A stretch of DNA of 64,000 nt from Haematobia irritans (GCF_050003625.1 NC_134398.1:197787700-197851699); one strand, 5' to 3'; shown: positions 25,101 through 37,645, counted from the stretch's first letter. Program-made: numbers and translations. Notes: generated by a model from the letters alone, not told the origin.

Positions 25101-28100
25101 TTCATTTCTATAGCAAATTTTGTCGAAATTTTATTTCTAAACAAGATTTTGTCAAGAGTTTTGGTTTTTATAGAAAATTTTGTCAAAATTTTATTTCTGT
25201 GGAAAATTGTAGTACCTCTTAGTTGCAGAGGAATATTTTATAGATAATTTTGCCAAAATGTTTTCTATAGATAATTTTGTCAAGTTTTTTCTATAGATAA
25301 TTTTGTCAACATTTTATTTCTATAGAAAATTTTGTTAAAATTTTATTTCTAAATTTTTGTTTCTATAGAAACAAAAATTTTGTCAATATTTATTTCCAAA
25401 GAATATTTTATTAAAATTTTATTTTTATAGGAAATTTCCTCTAACTTTTATTTTATGTATTTTTATCTTTTTGAGGATTTAAGGATTTTGTAAACATTTT
25501 ATTTCTATAGGAAATTTCGTCAAATTTTTATTTCTATACAAAATTTTGTCAAAATTTTATTTCTATCGATAATTTTGTCAAAATTTTATTTCTATAGATA
25601 CTTTTGTAAAATCTTATTTCTATAGAAATATTTATCAAAATTTTATTTCTATAGAAAATTTTGTCAACATTTTATTTCAATAGAAAATCTTGTAAAAATT
25701 TTATTTTTATAGAAAATTTTTTTTCTATAGAAAATTTTGTCAAAATTGTATTTCTATAGAAAATCTTGTGAAATTTTTTAAAAATTTTATTTCTATAGAA
25801 TATTTTGTGAAAATTTTATTTCTATAGAAATTTTTGTCAAACTTTTATTTCCATAGATAATGTTGTCAAAATGTTTTTCTATAGATAATTTTGTCATTTT
25901 TATACCCTTCACCACTACTGTGGTACAGGGTATAATAAGTTTGTGCATTTGTATGTAACGCCAAGAAGGAGTAATCATAGACCAACCTTTTAGTATACGG
26001 ATCGGCTTAGAATTAAATTCTGAGACGATTTAGCGATGTCCGTCTGTCTGTCCGTCTGTCTGTCTGTCTGTCTGTCTGTCTGTTGATGTATTTTTGTGTG
26101 CAAAGTACAGCTCGCAGTTTTAGTCCGATTGTCCTAAAATTTGGTATAGGGTCCTGTTTCGACTCAAAGACGATCCCTATTGATTTTGGAAAAAATCGGT
26201 TCAGATTTAGATATAGCTGCCATATATATTTTTCACCGATCTGGTCATAATTGGCGTGTGTATCAACCGATCTTCCTCAAATTCCGTACATCCGAATATT
26301 TTATGAGTCTCGAAAAACTTGCAAAATATCAGCAAAATCGGTTCAGATTTAGATATAGCTCCCATATATAGCTTTCGCCCGATTTACACTCATTTGCCCA
26401 CAGAGGCCAATTTTTTGCTCTGATTTAGTTGAAATTTTGCATAGGGAGTAGAATTAGCGTTGTAACTATGCGTGCCAAATTTGCTTGAAATCGGTTCAGA
26501 TTTGGATATATCTCCCATATAAAGCTTTCGCCCGATTTACACTCATATGACCACAGAGGCCAATTTTTAACTCCGATTTAGTTGAAATTTTGCACAGAGA
26601 GTAGAATTAGCATTGTAGCTATGCGTGCCAAATTTGGTTGAAATCGGTTCAGATTTAGATATAGCTCCCATATATATGTTTTTCTGATTTCGACAAAAAT
26701 GGTCAAAATACCAACATTTTCCTTGTAAAATCGTCACTGCTTAGTCGAAAAGTTGTAAAAATGACTCTAATTTTCCTAAACTTCTAATACATATATATCG
26801 AGCGATAAATCATAAATAACTTTTTTGAAGTTTCCTGAAAATTGCTTCAGATTTAAACGTTTCCCATATTTTTTTACTTACATTGTGTTCCACCCTAGTG
26901 CATTAGCCGACTTAAATTTTGAGTCTATAGATTTTGTAGAAGTCTATCAAATTCTTCCAGATTGAGTGATATTTAAATGTATGTATTTGGGACAAACCTT
27001 TATTTATAGCCCCCAACACATTTGACGGATGTGATATGGTATCGAAAATTTAGATCTACAAAGTGGTGCAGGGTATAATATAGTCGGCACCGCCCGACTT
27101 TAGACTTTCCTTACTGGTTTTGTATAAAAAATCTTTTCAAAATTTTATTTCTATAGAAAATTTTGTCAAAGTTTTATTTCTATAGAAAATTTTGTCAAAA
27201 TTTTATTTCTATAGATACTTTTGTAAAATCTTATTTCTATAGAAATATTTATCAAAATTTTATTTCTATAGACAATTTTGTCAACATTTTATTTCAATAG
27301 AAAATCTTGTAAAAATTTTATTTTTATAGAAATTTTTTTTTCTATAGAAAATTTTGTCAAAATTGTATTTCTATAGAAAATCTTGTGAAATTTTTTAAAA
27401 ATTTTATTTCTATAGAATATTTTGTGAAAATTTTATTTCTATAGAAATTTTTGTCAAACTTTTATTTCCATAGATAATTTTGTCAAAATGTTTTTCTATA
27501 GATAATTTTGTCATTTTTTTGTATAAAAAATCTTTTCAAAATTTTATTTCTATAGAAAATTTTGTCAAAGTTTTATTTCTATAGAAAATTTTGTCAAAAT
27601 TTTATTTCTATTGAAAATTTTGTCAAAATTTTATTTCTGTAGAAAATTTTGTCAAAATTTTATTTCTATAGAAAATTCTATAGAAACAAAAATTTTGTCA
27701 ATATTTATTTGCATAGAATATTTCATCAACATTTTATTTCTAACGGAAATTTTTTCTAACTTTTATTTTATTTATTTTTATCTTTTTGAGGATTTTGTAA
27801 TCATTTTATTTCTATAGAAAATCTCGTCCAATTTTTATTTCTATAGAAAATTTTGTCAAAATTTTATTTCTATAGAAATTTTGTCAACATTTTATTTCTA
27901 GAGATAATTTGGTCAAAATTTTATTTCTATCGATAATTTTGTCAAAATTTTATTTCTATAGATACTTTTGTAAAATTTTATTTCTTTAGAAATATTTGTC
28001 AACATTTTATTTCAATAGAAAATCTTGTAAAAATTTTATTTTTATAAAAAATTCTTTTTCTATAGAAAATGTTGTCAAAGTTGTATTTCTATAGAAAATC

Positions 28101-28814
28101 TTGTGACATTTTTTAAAAATTTTATTTCTATAGAATATTTTGTGAAAATTTTATTTCTATAGGTAATTTTGTCAAAATGTTTTTCTATAGATAATTTTGT
28201 CAATTTTTTTTTTTCTATAAAAAATTTTATCTCTATAGAAAATTTTTTCAAATGTTTTTTTCTATAGAAAATTTTGTCAAAATTTTATTTCTATAGGAAA
28301 GTTTGTCAAAATTTTATTTCTATAGAAAATTTTGTCAAAATTTCATTTCTATAGAAAATTTTTTTATTTCTATACAAGATTTTGTCAAAATTTTTGGTTT
28401 TTACAGAAAATTTTGTCAAAATTTTATTTCTGTGGAAAATTGTAGTACCTCTTAGTTGCAGAGGAATATTTTATAGATAATTTTGCCATAATGTTTTTCT
28501 GTAGATAATATTGTAAAGTTTTTTCTATAGATAATTTTGTCAATTTTTCTATAGAAAATTTTGTCAAAATTTTATGTCTATAGAAATTTTTGTTAAAATT
28601 TTATTTCTATAGAAAATGCTGTCGAATTTATATATCTTTACAAGATTTTGTCAAAATTTTTTGTTTTTATAGATAATTTTGTCAAAATTTTATTGCTGTA
28701 GAACCTCTTAGTTGCAGAGGAATATTTTGCAAAATTTATTAAAACATAAATAATTCTACCAATCAGCAAAAATCTACTATTATGGGTAGACTTCTAGCAA
28801 ATGTGGTAACCGTG
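22178..28814 (+). mobile_element. Large family A element with both termini and a 1541-bp higher-order repeat
   Basis: The left end is CACGGTTGCCACTCGAGCC (22178). The right end is GGTAACCGTG (28805-28814), preceded by the usual 3-prime module (GTTGCAGAGGAATATTTTGC, ATTCTACCAAT). The termini form an inverted repeat of about 12 bp, suggesting a cut-and-paste DNA element. The interior is 29-bp satellite. Units are organised in blocks of 1541 bp: AATTTTTGTTTCTATAG markers at 22270, 23811 and 25352, with two blocks near-identical. A family C element interrupts the third block (25901-27118). After it a 400-bp stretch (27127 on) is repeated at about 27526. No transposase is present. Confidence 0.8.
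25901..27118 (+). mobile_element. Mini-me-like family C element inserted in the A array
   Basis: It has the head hairpin TATACCCTTCACC...GGTACAGGGTATAA and the GTCY tract at about 26039-26085 (TCCGTCTGTC then repeated TCTG). Degenerate 153-bp repeats follow (TTCAGATTTAGATATAGCTC, CTTTCGCCCGATTTACACTC). It ends with GATCTACAAAGTGGTGCAGG, GTATAATATAGTCGGC, CCGCCCGACT, CCTTACTGG. The empty site is preserved in the array near 27512 (GTCATTTTTTTGTATAAAA), so the edges are well defined. Confidence 0.85.
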
Positions 28815-28879
28815 ACTATTCTAAAAACTCAAGAAACTTCAATATTTCATTTGTCTCCTATAATCATTTCAGAAACAGT

Positions 28880-29774
28880 GGCATTTGTGCCAAAAATAAT
28901 CTACTAAAATTTGGAGCAAATTTTAACAAAAACCTACCAAGCAATAATTTTCAGTATTTCATTTTCTAGTAGAAAAAGCGTCGCCAAAAAAGTAGTGAAC
29001 ATGTTCTTTTTGGATCCGGAAGTAGTGCAAAATTGGCGCAGGAGCGATGAATTTAAAACGGGCTCTTCATAGGACGGATGCCCACCATTTCAACAGCCTG
29101 ACACTGAATTTGCATCACTTCTTATTCTGTGATTCAAATTCAGTGTTTTGGATGTGAATGAAAAAATGTTGTCATATTTTTACAAATAAAGAATGTTTAT
29201 AATTTTTTATAATTTTTAATGCATTCTAACGCTTGTCCGAAACGTTTTAATTAAAATATTTTGAAAAATTGGCAATAATTCTTGAATGGATTTAGAATTT
29301 TTTGACAAAATTTCAATAATTTGTACCATTTTATTAATTCCTACTCTGTTTTTAACCTTTTCGAAACAAAAAAATTAAATTTACCCATTAAAAATAAGAA
29401 GAAAGTGAGGTATAAATTGAATTAAAAGAACTTCTTGTGCAATTGAAATAAAGAACATCTTTGGGAGTACATCTTTAGGAAGTGCTTTTAAAGTTGTGCC
29501 TTTGGAAGAACTTCCAAACTTTTTTGCTGGGTTTTTAAACATATTTATCAATATTTTATTTCTATAGTACATTTTCTCTAAATTTGTTTTATTTAATTTT
29601 ATCTGTGTTTTGAAAATTTTTGTCAAAATTTTATTTCGATAGAAAATTGTAGTACTTCTTTGTTGCAGAGGAATATTTTGCAAAATCTATCAAAACATAC
29701 ATAATTCTTCCAGTCTACCAAACAGTAAAAAATCTACCATTTTTGGTAGAATTCTACCAACTGTGGCAACCGTG
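28880..29774 (+). mobile_element. Second, short family A element with a family E insertion
   Basis: The left end is degraded (GTGCCAAAAATAATCTACTA; the GGTTGCCACTCGAG part is deleted). The right end is complete, finishing ACTGTGGCAACCGTG at 29774. Only a few 29-bp units remain (29540-29660). Confidence 0.75.
28974..29531 (-). mobile_element. Family E MITE, minus orientation, one end eroded
   Basis: It ends TTTTTTGCTGGG at 29531 with GAAGAACTTCCAA just inside. On the left the GCGTCGCCAAAAAAGTAG and GGATCCGGAAGTAGTGC blocks are present, but the CCCAGC terminus has been replaced by CTAGTAG. Confidence 0.8.
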
Positions 29775-30062
29775 ATGTGGTCCGGTAAGATGTCTGACTA
29801 TTCTCAAACCTCAAGAAACCACTTTGGAGAATACATTGTCAAATGGGGAGATAAAATGCGCTGATGGCTAATTAAAAGGGCCGGAAAGGGTTTCTTGGTA
29901 TGTTCGAGAATTGGAAAAAAAATTGCTACAAGCGTATCTTGTGGGATGTAGATTGCTATTTCGAAGGACATGTACAAATTCTGATTAGTTTTCCTTCAAC
30001 ATTAATATTTTTCAATATAGTCCTGATATTCGTCTGATTAATAAATGGTTTTGATGGTGAAC
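29775..30062. other. Unique sequence
   Basis: Nothing recognised. Confidence 0.4.
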
Positions 30063-30064
30063 TA

Positions 30065-30314
30065 CACCCAGAGAAGGAATATGATCACCTCAACCATGTT
30101 TCAAGAGCAAAATGTTATTTTTGAATGGTGACCATGTAACATGTTTGTCGCAACCATGTTATTTTCTCGGAGGTTATGTGTCTGATTTCGGCAAGCATAT
30201 TATTTTTGGCGAGAAAAGAACATTTTTGCCATAAACATGTTACATGGTCACCATCCAAAAATAACATTTTGCTCTTGAAACATGGTTGAGGTGATCATAT
30301 TCCTTCTCTGCGTG
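30065..30314 (+). mobile_element. 250-bp MITE (family H) with ~80-bp inverted termini and TA duplication
   Basis: It begins CACCCAGAGAAGGAATATGA and ends with the reverse complement CATATTCCTTCTCTGCGTG. The arms remain complementary for about 80 bp (through GGTGACCATGTAACATG), leaving a central loop of about 90 bp. It is flanked by TA on both sides (30063-30064, 30315-30316), as for Tc1/mariner-type or related transposons. No coding capacity. Confidence 0.88.
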
Positions 30315-30316
30315 TA

Positions 30317-31299
30317 AGTCGTCGAGTATTTTGTAATAGTAAGAATTTCACATTTTTATGTTTAAATGCCTGATTTACAACGATTCTTTGTTATTAATGT
30401 CTTTGTCTTAATGTTTGTGTGAGCAAAATACCTGAATCTGATTTTATCTCTACCTTTAGTAATTACATTTAATTAAGGCTGTCTTCATGATTTAACGCAT
30501 CACTAATCAAATCAAATTTTGAAGATTTCAGCGGTCCAATAAGAACATAGTGCGGCCTAATAGTCAATGAACAACAGTTGCAAAGGGGGATGGCTAAAAT
30601 ATCTTACAATTTAGTGAACATATTCGTTCGAAACAAGAACAACAACTACACAAAACAAGAAGTTATCATCCTACACGAGTTTTCTTGTCAAGATTTAAAA
30701 AAAAAAAACATATGACCTCCTCTCAACCTACGGCGTCTGGACTTATATGTAGCCAAGTTGCACTGTTATTTTGAACATCTAATCAATTAAATTAAGTGCT
30801 GACATTGTTCATTAAAATTATTATCAACCGAAAGTTGTTTTGTGCGGGGGTGAGTTTTTTCTTTTGTGGGGTTTGAAGTGAAGCATCTTCTAGCACAGTG
30901 CCGTAGAGATCATAAGGTTAGTGTAACGCAAGGAACAATGGGGGAATATTTTATATGATATATAAGCTGATAGTGGCAAAATTAAGGATTTTTTTAGTAA
31001 AATCTGCACTGAAAGCAGAGTTTTCTTTTGAAGCTAACAAATTTTCTTTAACAAACTAATATACACAAAAAGGCAATTTCGATGTTTTAAAATTTCGTTC
31101 GTGAGGAAAGTAGTGTTTTTCTTTGGGTGTATCTATTGTTCTGAGCATAGAAAGAAATTTTCATTAAAATTGAGCCAAAGATATTATTTATAGACGCAAC
31201 GAAATATTTTCATTAAGACAATGAAAATGTTCATAAATATTATGAAATGATTCGTTAACTAATAAAAATATCATAACAATAAGGAAAATTTCATTGTAT
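30317..31299. other. Unique AT-rich sequence
   Basis: No gene recognised. TGCACTGAAAGCAGAG near 31006 could be the edge of another short repeat, but I cannot define it. Confidence 0.35.
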
Positions 31300-31688
31300 T
31301 AATTCTCTAGAACATTTTGTCAAGATTTACTTCGATAGAAAATTTTTTCAAAATGTACCTGTATAGAAAGTATTGTCAAAATTTACTCCAAATTTTGTCA
31401 AAATTGTTTTCTATAGAAAATTTTGTTAATTTTTTTTCTATAGAAGGGTTTGTCAAATTTTTTTATAGAAAATTTTGTCAAAATTTTTTTTTCTATAGAA
31501 AATTTTGTCAACATATTTTTTATAGAAAATTTTGGCAATACTTTTATTTATAGAAAATTTTGCAAAATAATCTATCTGTCCCTAAAGCTCGAAAAATAAT
31601 TGTATAATTAGACAAATTTTGTCAATTTTTTTTTTCTGTAGAAAATCTTGTCAAAATTTTTGTCTAAACACAATTTTGTCAAAATTGT

Positions 31689-33257
31689 TATACCCTGCGC
31701 CACACTGTGGAACAGGGTGTTATAAGTTAGTGCATATGTTTGTAACACCCAGAAGGAGACGAGATAGACACATGGTGTCTTTGGCAATAATGCTCAGGGT
31801 GGGTCCCTGAGTCGATATAACCATGTCCGTCTGTCCGTCCGTCCGTCTGTCTGTGAACACATTTTTGTGATCAAAGTCTAGGTCGCAATTTAAGTCCAAT
31901 CGCCTTCAAATTTGGCACATGTTCCTAATTTGGGTCAGAATAGCACCCTATTGATTTTGGAAGAAATCGGTTCAGATTTCGATATAGCTCCCATATATAT
32001 CTTTCGCCCGATATGCACTAATATGGACCCAGCAGCCAGAGTTTTATACCGATTTGCTTGAAAAAGTGTGCAAAATTTGATTGAAATCAGTTAAGATTTA
32101 GATATAGCTCCCATATATCTTTCGCCCGATATGGACTTATATGGCCCCAGAAGCCAGATTGTTGGCCGAATTTGGTTGACATTTTGCACAGGGAGTAGAT
32201 TTAGCATTGTAACTATGGTTAGGTTAGGTGGCAGCCCGATATCAGGCTCACTTAGACTATTCAGTCCATTGTGATACCACATTGGTGAACTTGTAGCTAT
32301 GCATGCCAAATTTGGTTGAAATCGATTCAGATTTAGATATAGCTCTCATATATATCTTTCGCCCGATATGGACTAATATGGTCCTAGAAGCTAGAGTTTT
32401 GGCCCAATTTGTTTGAAATTTTGAAATAGAAGTACAACTAGTAGTGCAGTTAAGTGTGCAAAATTTGATTGAAATCGGTTCAGATTTAGATAAAACTCCC
32501 ATATATATCTTTCGCCCGATATGGACTAATATGGTTCTAATAACCAGAGTTTTGGCCCAATTTGGTTGTAATTTTGCACAGGGAGTAGATTTAGGATTGT
32601 TTCTATGCGTGCCAAATTTGATTGAAATCGGTTCAGATTTATATATAGCTCCCATTTATAGCTTTCGCCCGATTTACACTCATATGACCACAGAGGCCAA
32701 TTTTTAACTCCGCTTTAGTTGAAATTTTGCATAGGGAGTAGAATTAGCATTGTAGCTATCCGTGCCAAGTTTGGTTGAAATCAGTTCAGATTTAGATATA
32801 ACTCCCATATATATGTTTTTCTGATTTAGAGAAAAATGGTCAAAATACCAACATTTTCCTTGTAAAATCGCCACTGCTGAGTCGAAAAGTTGTAAAAATG
32901 ACTCTAATTTTCCTAAACTTCTAATACATATATATCGAGCGATAAATCATAAATAAACTTTTGCGAAGTTTCCTTAAAATTGCTTCAGATTTAAATGTTT
33001 CCCATATTTTTTACTAACATTGTGTTCCACCCTAGTGCATTAGCCGACTTAAATTTTGAGTCTATTGATTTTGTAGAAGTCTATCAAATTCTGTCCAGAT
33101 CGAGTGATATTTAAATGTATGTATTTGGGACAAACCTTTATATATAGCCCCCAACACATTTGACGGATGTGATATGGTATCGAAAATTTAGATCTACAAA
33201 GTGTTGCAGGGTATAATATAGTCGGCCCCGACCGACTTTAGACTTTCCTTACTTGTT
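31689..33257 (+). mobile_element. Mini-me-like family C element
   Basis: It has the head hairpin TATACCCTGCGCCACACTG...GGAACAGGGTG and the GTCY tract at 31827-31852. Repeats are spaced exactly 153 bp where intact (CAGATTTA at 32481, 32634; CAGAT at 32787). The tail has ATAGTCGGCCCCGACCGACT, CTTTCCTTACTTG. It is the longest C copy here. A short SINE fragment is inserted at 32218-32292. Confidence 0.85.
32218..32292 (-). mobile_element. 5-prime truncated SINE (family F) in family C
   Basis: It reads GGTTAGGTTAGGTGGCAGCC ... CACATTGGTGAACTT, the SINE 3-prime end in reverse. The flanks GTAACTATG (32209-32217) and GTAGCTATG (32293-32301) form a 9-bp target duplication with one mismatch. Confidence 0.85.
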
Positions 33258-36235
33258 TTTCTATAGAAGAGTTTGCCAATATTTTTTTCTATAGAAAATT
33301 TTGTCAATATTTTTATCTATAGAAAATTTTATCAAAATTTTTATTTATAGAAAATTTTGTGAAAATGTTTATCTATAGAAAATTTTTTCAATTTTTTTTC
33401 TATCAAAATTTGTTTCTATAGAAAATTTTGTCAAAATTTTTTTCTATGGAAAATTTTGTCAAAATTATTTATTTATAGAAGAGTGTCAACATTTATTTCT
33501 ATAGAAAATTTTGTCAAAACTTTATTTCTATGGATAGTTAAGTAAATTTTTTTTTTCAATAAAAAATTTTGTCAAAATTTTATTTCTTTACAAATTTTTT
33601 TTCTATAGAAAATTTTGTCAAAATGTTTTTCTGTAGAAAATTTTGTTAAAAGTTTTGTCTAAACACAATTTTGTCAAAATTTTTTTCTATAGAAGAGTTT
33701 GTCAAAATTTTTTTCTATAAAAAATTTTGTCAAAATTTTTATCTATAGAAAATTTTTTCAAAATTTTTATCTATAGAAAATGTTTAAAAAATTTTTTTCT
33801 ATAGAAAATTTTGTCAACATTTTTATCTATAGAAAATGTTGTCTTTTTTTATAGAATAATTTGTCAAATTTTTTTGTATAGAAAATGTTGTCAATATTAT
33901 TATTATATTAATTATAGATAAGATAATTTTGTCAAAATTTTTATCTATAGAAATTTTTTCAAAATTTTTATCTATAGAAAATTTTGTAAATTTTTTTTCT
34001 ATAGAAAATTTTGTAAAAATTTTTTTCTATAGAAAATTTTATCAAATATTTTTTCTTTAGAAAATTTTGTCAAAATTTTTATCTATAGCAAATTTTGTCA
34101 AAATTTGTATCTATAGAGAAGTTTGTCAATTTTTTTCTATAGAAAATTTTGTCAACATTTTTGTCTGTTCTTTGTATAGAACATTTTGTCAAAATGTTTT
34201 TTTCTATACAAAATTTTGTCAAAATTGTTTTCTATAGAAATTTTTGTCAAATTTAACCTTAACAGAAACTAGTGTCGAAATTTTGGCTACATTTTTTCCT
34301 ATACTAAATTTTTTAAAATTTTTTTCTGTTGAAAATTTTGTCAAAATTTTTGTCTAAATAAAAATTTTTTCGAAATTTTTTTCTATAGAAAATTTTGTCA
34401 AAATTTTTTTTCTATAGAAAATTTTCTCAATTTTTTTTTCTATAGAAAATTTTGTCAAAATTTTTTTATAGAAAATTTGTCAAAATTTTTATCTACAGAA
34501 AATTTTGTACATTTTTGCTATAGAAAATTTAGTCAACATTTTTTTCATACAAAATTCTATCAACATTTTTTTTTCTATACTAAATTTTGTGAAATTTTTT
34601 TCTATACAAATTTTTGTCATTTTTATTTTAGTTTACATTTATTTAAGCAACTCAAAGCCTTTACAGGGCCAATTTAACGAATTACAATATACTACTTTAA
34701 TTTTTGTCGAAATTTAACTCAAATTTTTGTAAAAAATTTTATTTCTCTAGAAACTTTTGTTCTAATGTTAATTTTCTAGAAAATTTTGTCAAAATTTTAC
34801 TTCAATAGAAAATTTTTTTATACAAAATTTTGTCAAAATTGTTTTCTATAGACATTTTTGTCAAATTTAACCTTAACAGCTATTTTTGTCGAAATTTTGG
34901 CAACATTTTTTTCTATACTAAATTTTTTCTATAGAAAATTTTGTCAAAATTTTTGTCTAATTAAAAATTTTTTCGAAATTTTTTTCTATAGAAAATTTTT
35001 TCGAAATTTTTTTCTATAGAAAATTTTGTCAAAAATTTTTTTCTATAGAAAATTTTCTCAATTTTTTTTTCTGTAGAAAATTTTGCCAAAATTTTTTTAT
35101 AGAAAATTTGTCAAAATTTTTATCTACAGAAAATTTTGTACATTTTTTCTATAGAAAATTTAGTCAACATTTTTTTCATACAAAATTCTGTCAACATTTT
35201 TTTTTCTATACTAAATTTTGTGAAAATTTTTTTCTATAGAAATTTTTGTCAAATTTAACCTTCATAGAAATTTTTATTTTTATTTTAGTTTCCATTTATT
35301 TAAGCAATTCAAAGCCTTTACAGGGCCAATTTAACGAATTACAATATACTACTTTAATTTTTGTCGAAATTTAACTCAAATTTTTGTAAACAATTTTATT
35401 TCTCTAGAAACCTTTGTTCTAATGTTAATTTTCTAGAAAATTTTGTCCAAATTTAACTTCAATAGAAAATTTTTTTATACAAAATTTTGTCAAAATTGTT
35501 TTCTATAGACATTTTTGTCAAATTTAACCTTAACAGCAATTTTTGTCGCAATTTTCGCAACATTTTTTTCTATACTAAATTTTTTCAAAATTTTTTCTAT
35601 AGAAAATTTTGTCAAAATGTTTGTCTAAACAAAATTTTTTTCTATAGAAAATTTTGTCAAAATTTTTTTCTATAGCAAATTTTGTCAAAATTTTTTTCTA
35701 TAGAAAATTTTTTCGAAATTTTTTTCTATAGAAAATTTTGTCAACAATTTTTTTCTATAGAAAATTTTCTCAATTTTTTTTCTATAGAAAATTTTGTCAA
35801 AAAATTTTTTATAGAAAATTTGTCAAAATTTTTATCTACAGAAAATTTTGTCAATTTTTTCTATAGAATATTTAGTCAAAATTTTTTCATACAAAATTCT
35901 GTCAACAATTTTTTGTATACTAAATTTTGTCAAAATTTTTTTTTCTATAGAAATTTTTGTCAAATTTAACCTTCATAGAAATTTTTATTTTTATTTTATT
36001 TTCCATTTATTTAAGCAATTCAAAGCCTTTACAGGGCCAATTTAACGAATTACAATGTACTACTTTAATTTTTACCGAAATTTAACTCAATTTTTTGTAA
36101 ACAATTTTATTTCTCTAGAAACTTTTTTAATGTTAATTTTCTAGAAAATTTTGTCAAAATTTTACTTCAATAGAAAATTTTTTCAAAATAGCATTTCAAT
36201 AAAAATTGAAGAACATCTTAATTGGATAGGAATCT

Positions 36236-37365
36236 TTTGAAAAATTCTACGTTAATGTATACGAATACAGTAATCCCTTACGAAGAGATGTGTGCATCCA
36301 AAATTCTTATATGCGTATTTAGGTTTCTGCCCGCTTGAACTATCGGCCGTCAATACTTGCTTTTTTTACCCCCCATTGTGCGACATTGTAAACGCCCCCA
36401 TAATTTTAACAAAGTCAAGACATTCCAAACCAAAAATAATGTCTTTTAATTTTTCTCAAAAAAAGGAACAAAATTAGAACAAAACATACCAAAGTTATCC
36501 CTCTTGGCAAACAAGTCTAAGTTATCATCTTCTCGGAAAAAGAAAGATCCACAATTTGCCTTTGACCAAAAGCAGAGTATTCCCCCATAACTTTTAATTT
36601 TCTTCCAGAAATTCTGTCTCAACTTCATTGTAGACCATTATTGGTAACAGAGAATTATGTTCACTTTATTGTTGAGTGAAAAAACATAAGGGGGAACTCT
36701 ACTATGTGTAAGAGCAAACATGTCCCCATTCATACCACCCCCGTCCATTAAAAGTTGTAAATTTCCCTTCACTCTTATTAGTGTCTTATCAGCTTTTGGC
36801 GGGTTCTGCAGACACACACACACACACAGACTGAAAAGGTCATGTTCATTATATTCATCGTGGTTTTGTCCGATGGGTTGATGGTAATAAAGACAATTAT
36901 GTTAATTGATCGTGGGGTTTGGGCAGAGCAAGGAAGGGGAGTCGATGGTGTGGGCTGTGAGAAAATTACTGCGGTTGTTTGCTTGGTGCAATGTTAAATT
37001 AAGTTTAAGGGAAACTTTCTTTCAACAGGATATGACAATTGAGAGGCATTTGTTTAATTATTGCATGCATTCAGCCATTGAATCAACTTGTGGATAATCA
37101 TACTGCGAAGCAGGTGGATGGCCTACAGTATGGTATGAATTGCTTACTTTTGAAAGGAAATAATAATGACAATTGAGCCTATACAATGGAGCAAGTAGAT
37201 TACAGATTTTCTTTATAAAACTTTCGAACGTTTAAGGCGATATTGATGTCCGTTGAACAAGAATTCGATTTTCGTGAATCAATGTAGTCAACTATGTGTG
37301 AAAACAATTGGTGGAAATACTGAAGGTATTACTGAAATTATATAATAAACTGTTGAAATACTTTT
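36236..37365. other. Unique sequence with a (CA)n tract
   Basis: A (CA)n run of about nine units lies at 36812-36829. Short frames (for example 36906-37097) show no recognisable domain. Confidence 0.4.
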
Positions 37366-37645
37366 TATACCCCGTGCCAGACTGTGGAACAGAGTAATAT
37401 AAATTAGTGTATATGTTTGCAACTGCCAGAAGAAGATGAAATAGGCACACGGTGTCTTTGACAATAATGCTCAGGGAAGGTCCCTGAATGGACTTAGAGT
37501 TGTCCGTCTGCCTGTGAACACATTTTGGTAATCAAAGTCTAGGAAGCAGATTTAGAGAATGTTCTTCAAATTTGGCACAAGTATCTATTTTGGATTAGAA
37601 TAGAACTATTGATACCGGTTCCGATTAAGATATAATTTCCATATA
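37366..37645 (+). mobile_element. Family C head fragment
   Basis: It reads TATACCCCGTGCCAGACTGTGGAACAG..., then GTTTGCAAC, CACACGGTGTCTTTGACAA, a short GTCCGTCTGCCTG tract, and the start of one repeat (CATATATATCTTTCG). It is strongly eroded and lacks the tail. Confidence 0.75.

Larger units (their letters stand above)
22110..29825 (+). repeat. Tandem segmental duplication containing family A elements
   Basis: The left flank ACTTCAATATTTCATGTGTG ... ATCATTTCAGAAGCAGTGGCA (22114-22160) is repeated at 28839-28885. The right flank GACTATTCTNAAANCTCAAG occurs after the first A element (28815) and again after the second (29798). The order is flank-A-flank, flank-A-flank, so the locus was duplicated in tandem after the A insertion. 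Confidence 0.7.
31300..36235 (+). mobile_element. Family A element with diverged T-rich units, hosting family C
   Basis: A 29-bp-type array is built on a variant lacking the A of ATTTTATTTC (GTCAAAATTTTTTTCTATAG). It runs 31300-31688 and resumes 33258-36235 after a family C insertion. The right end shows a worn A module (GAAGAACATCTTAATTGGAT, GGAATCTTTTG). From about 34180 to 36120 a higher-order unit of 657-711 bp occurs three times, each containing a non-satellite block (AAAGCCTTTACAGGGCCAAT at 34655, 35312, 36023). Left terminus not recognised. Confidence 0.75.
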
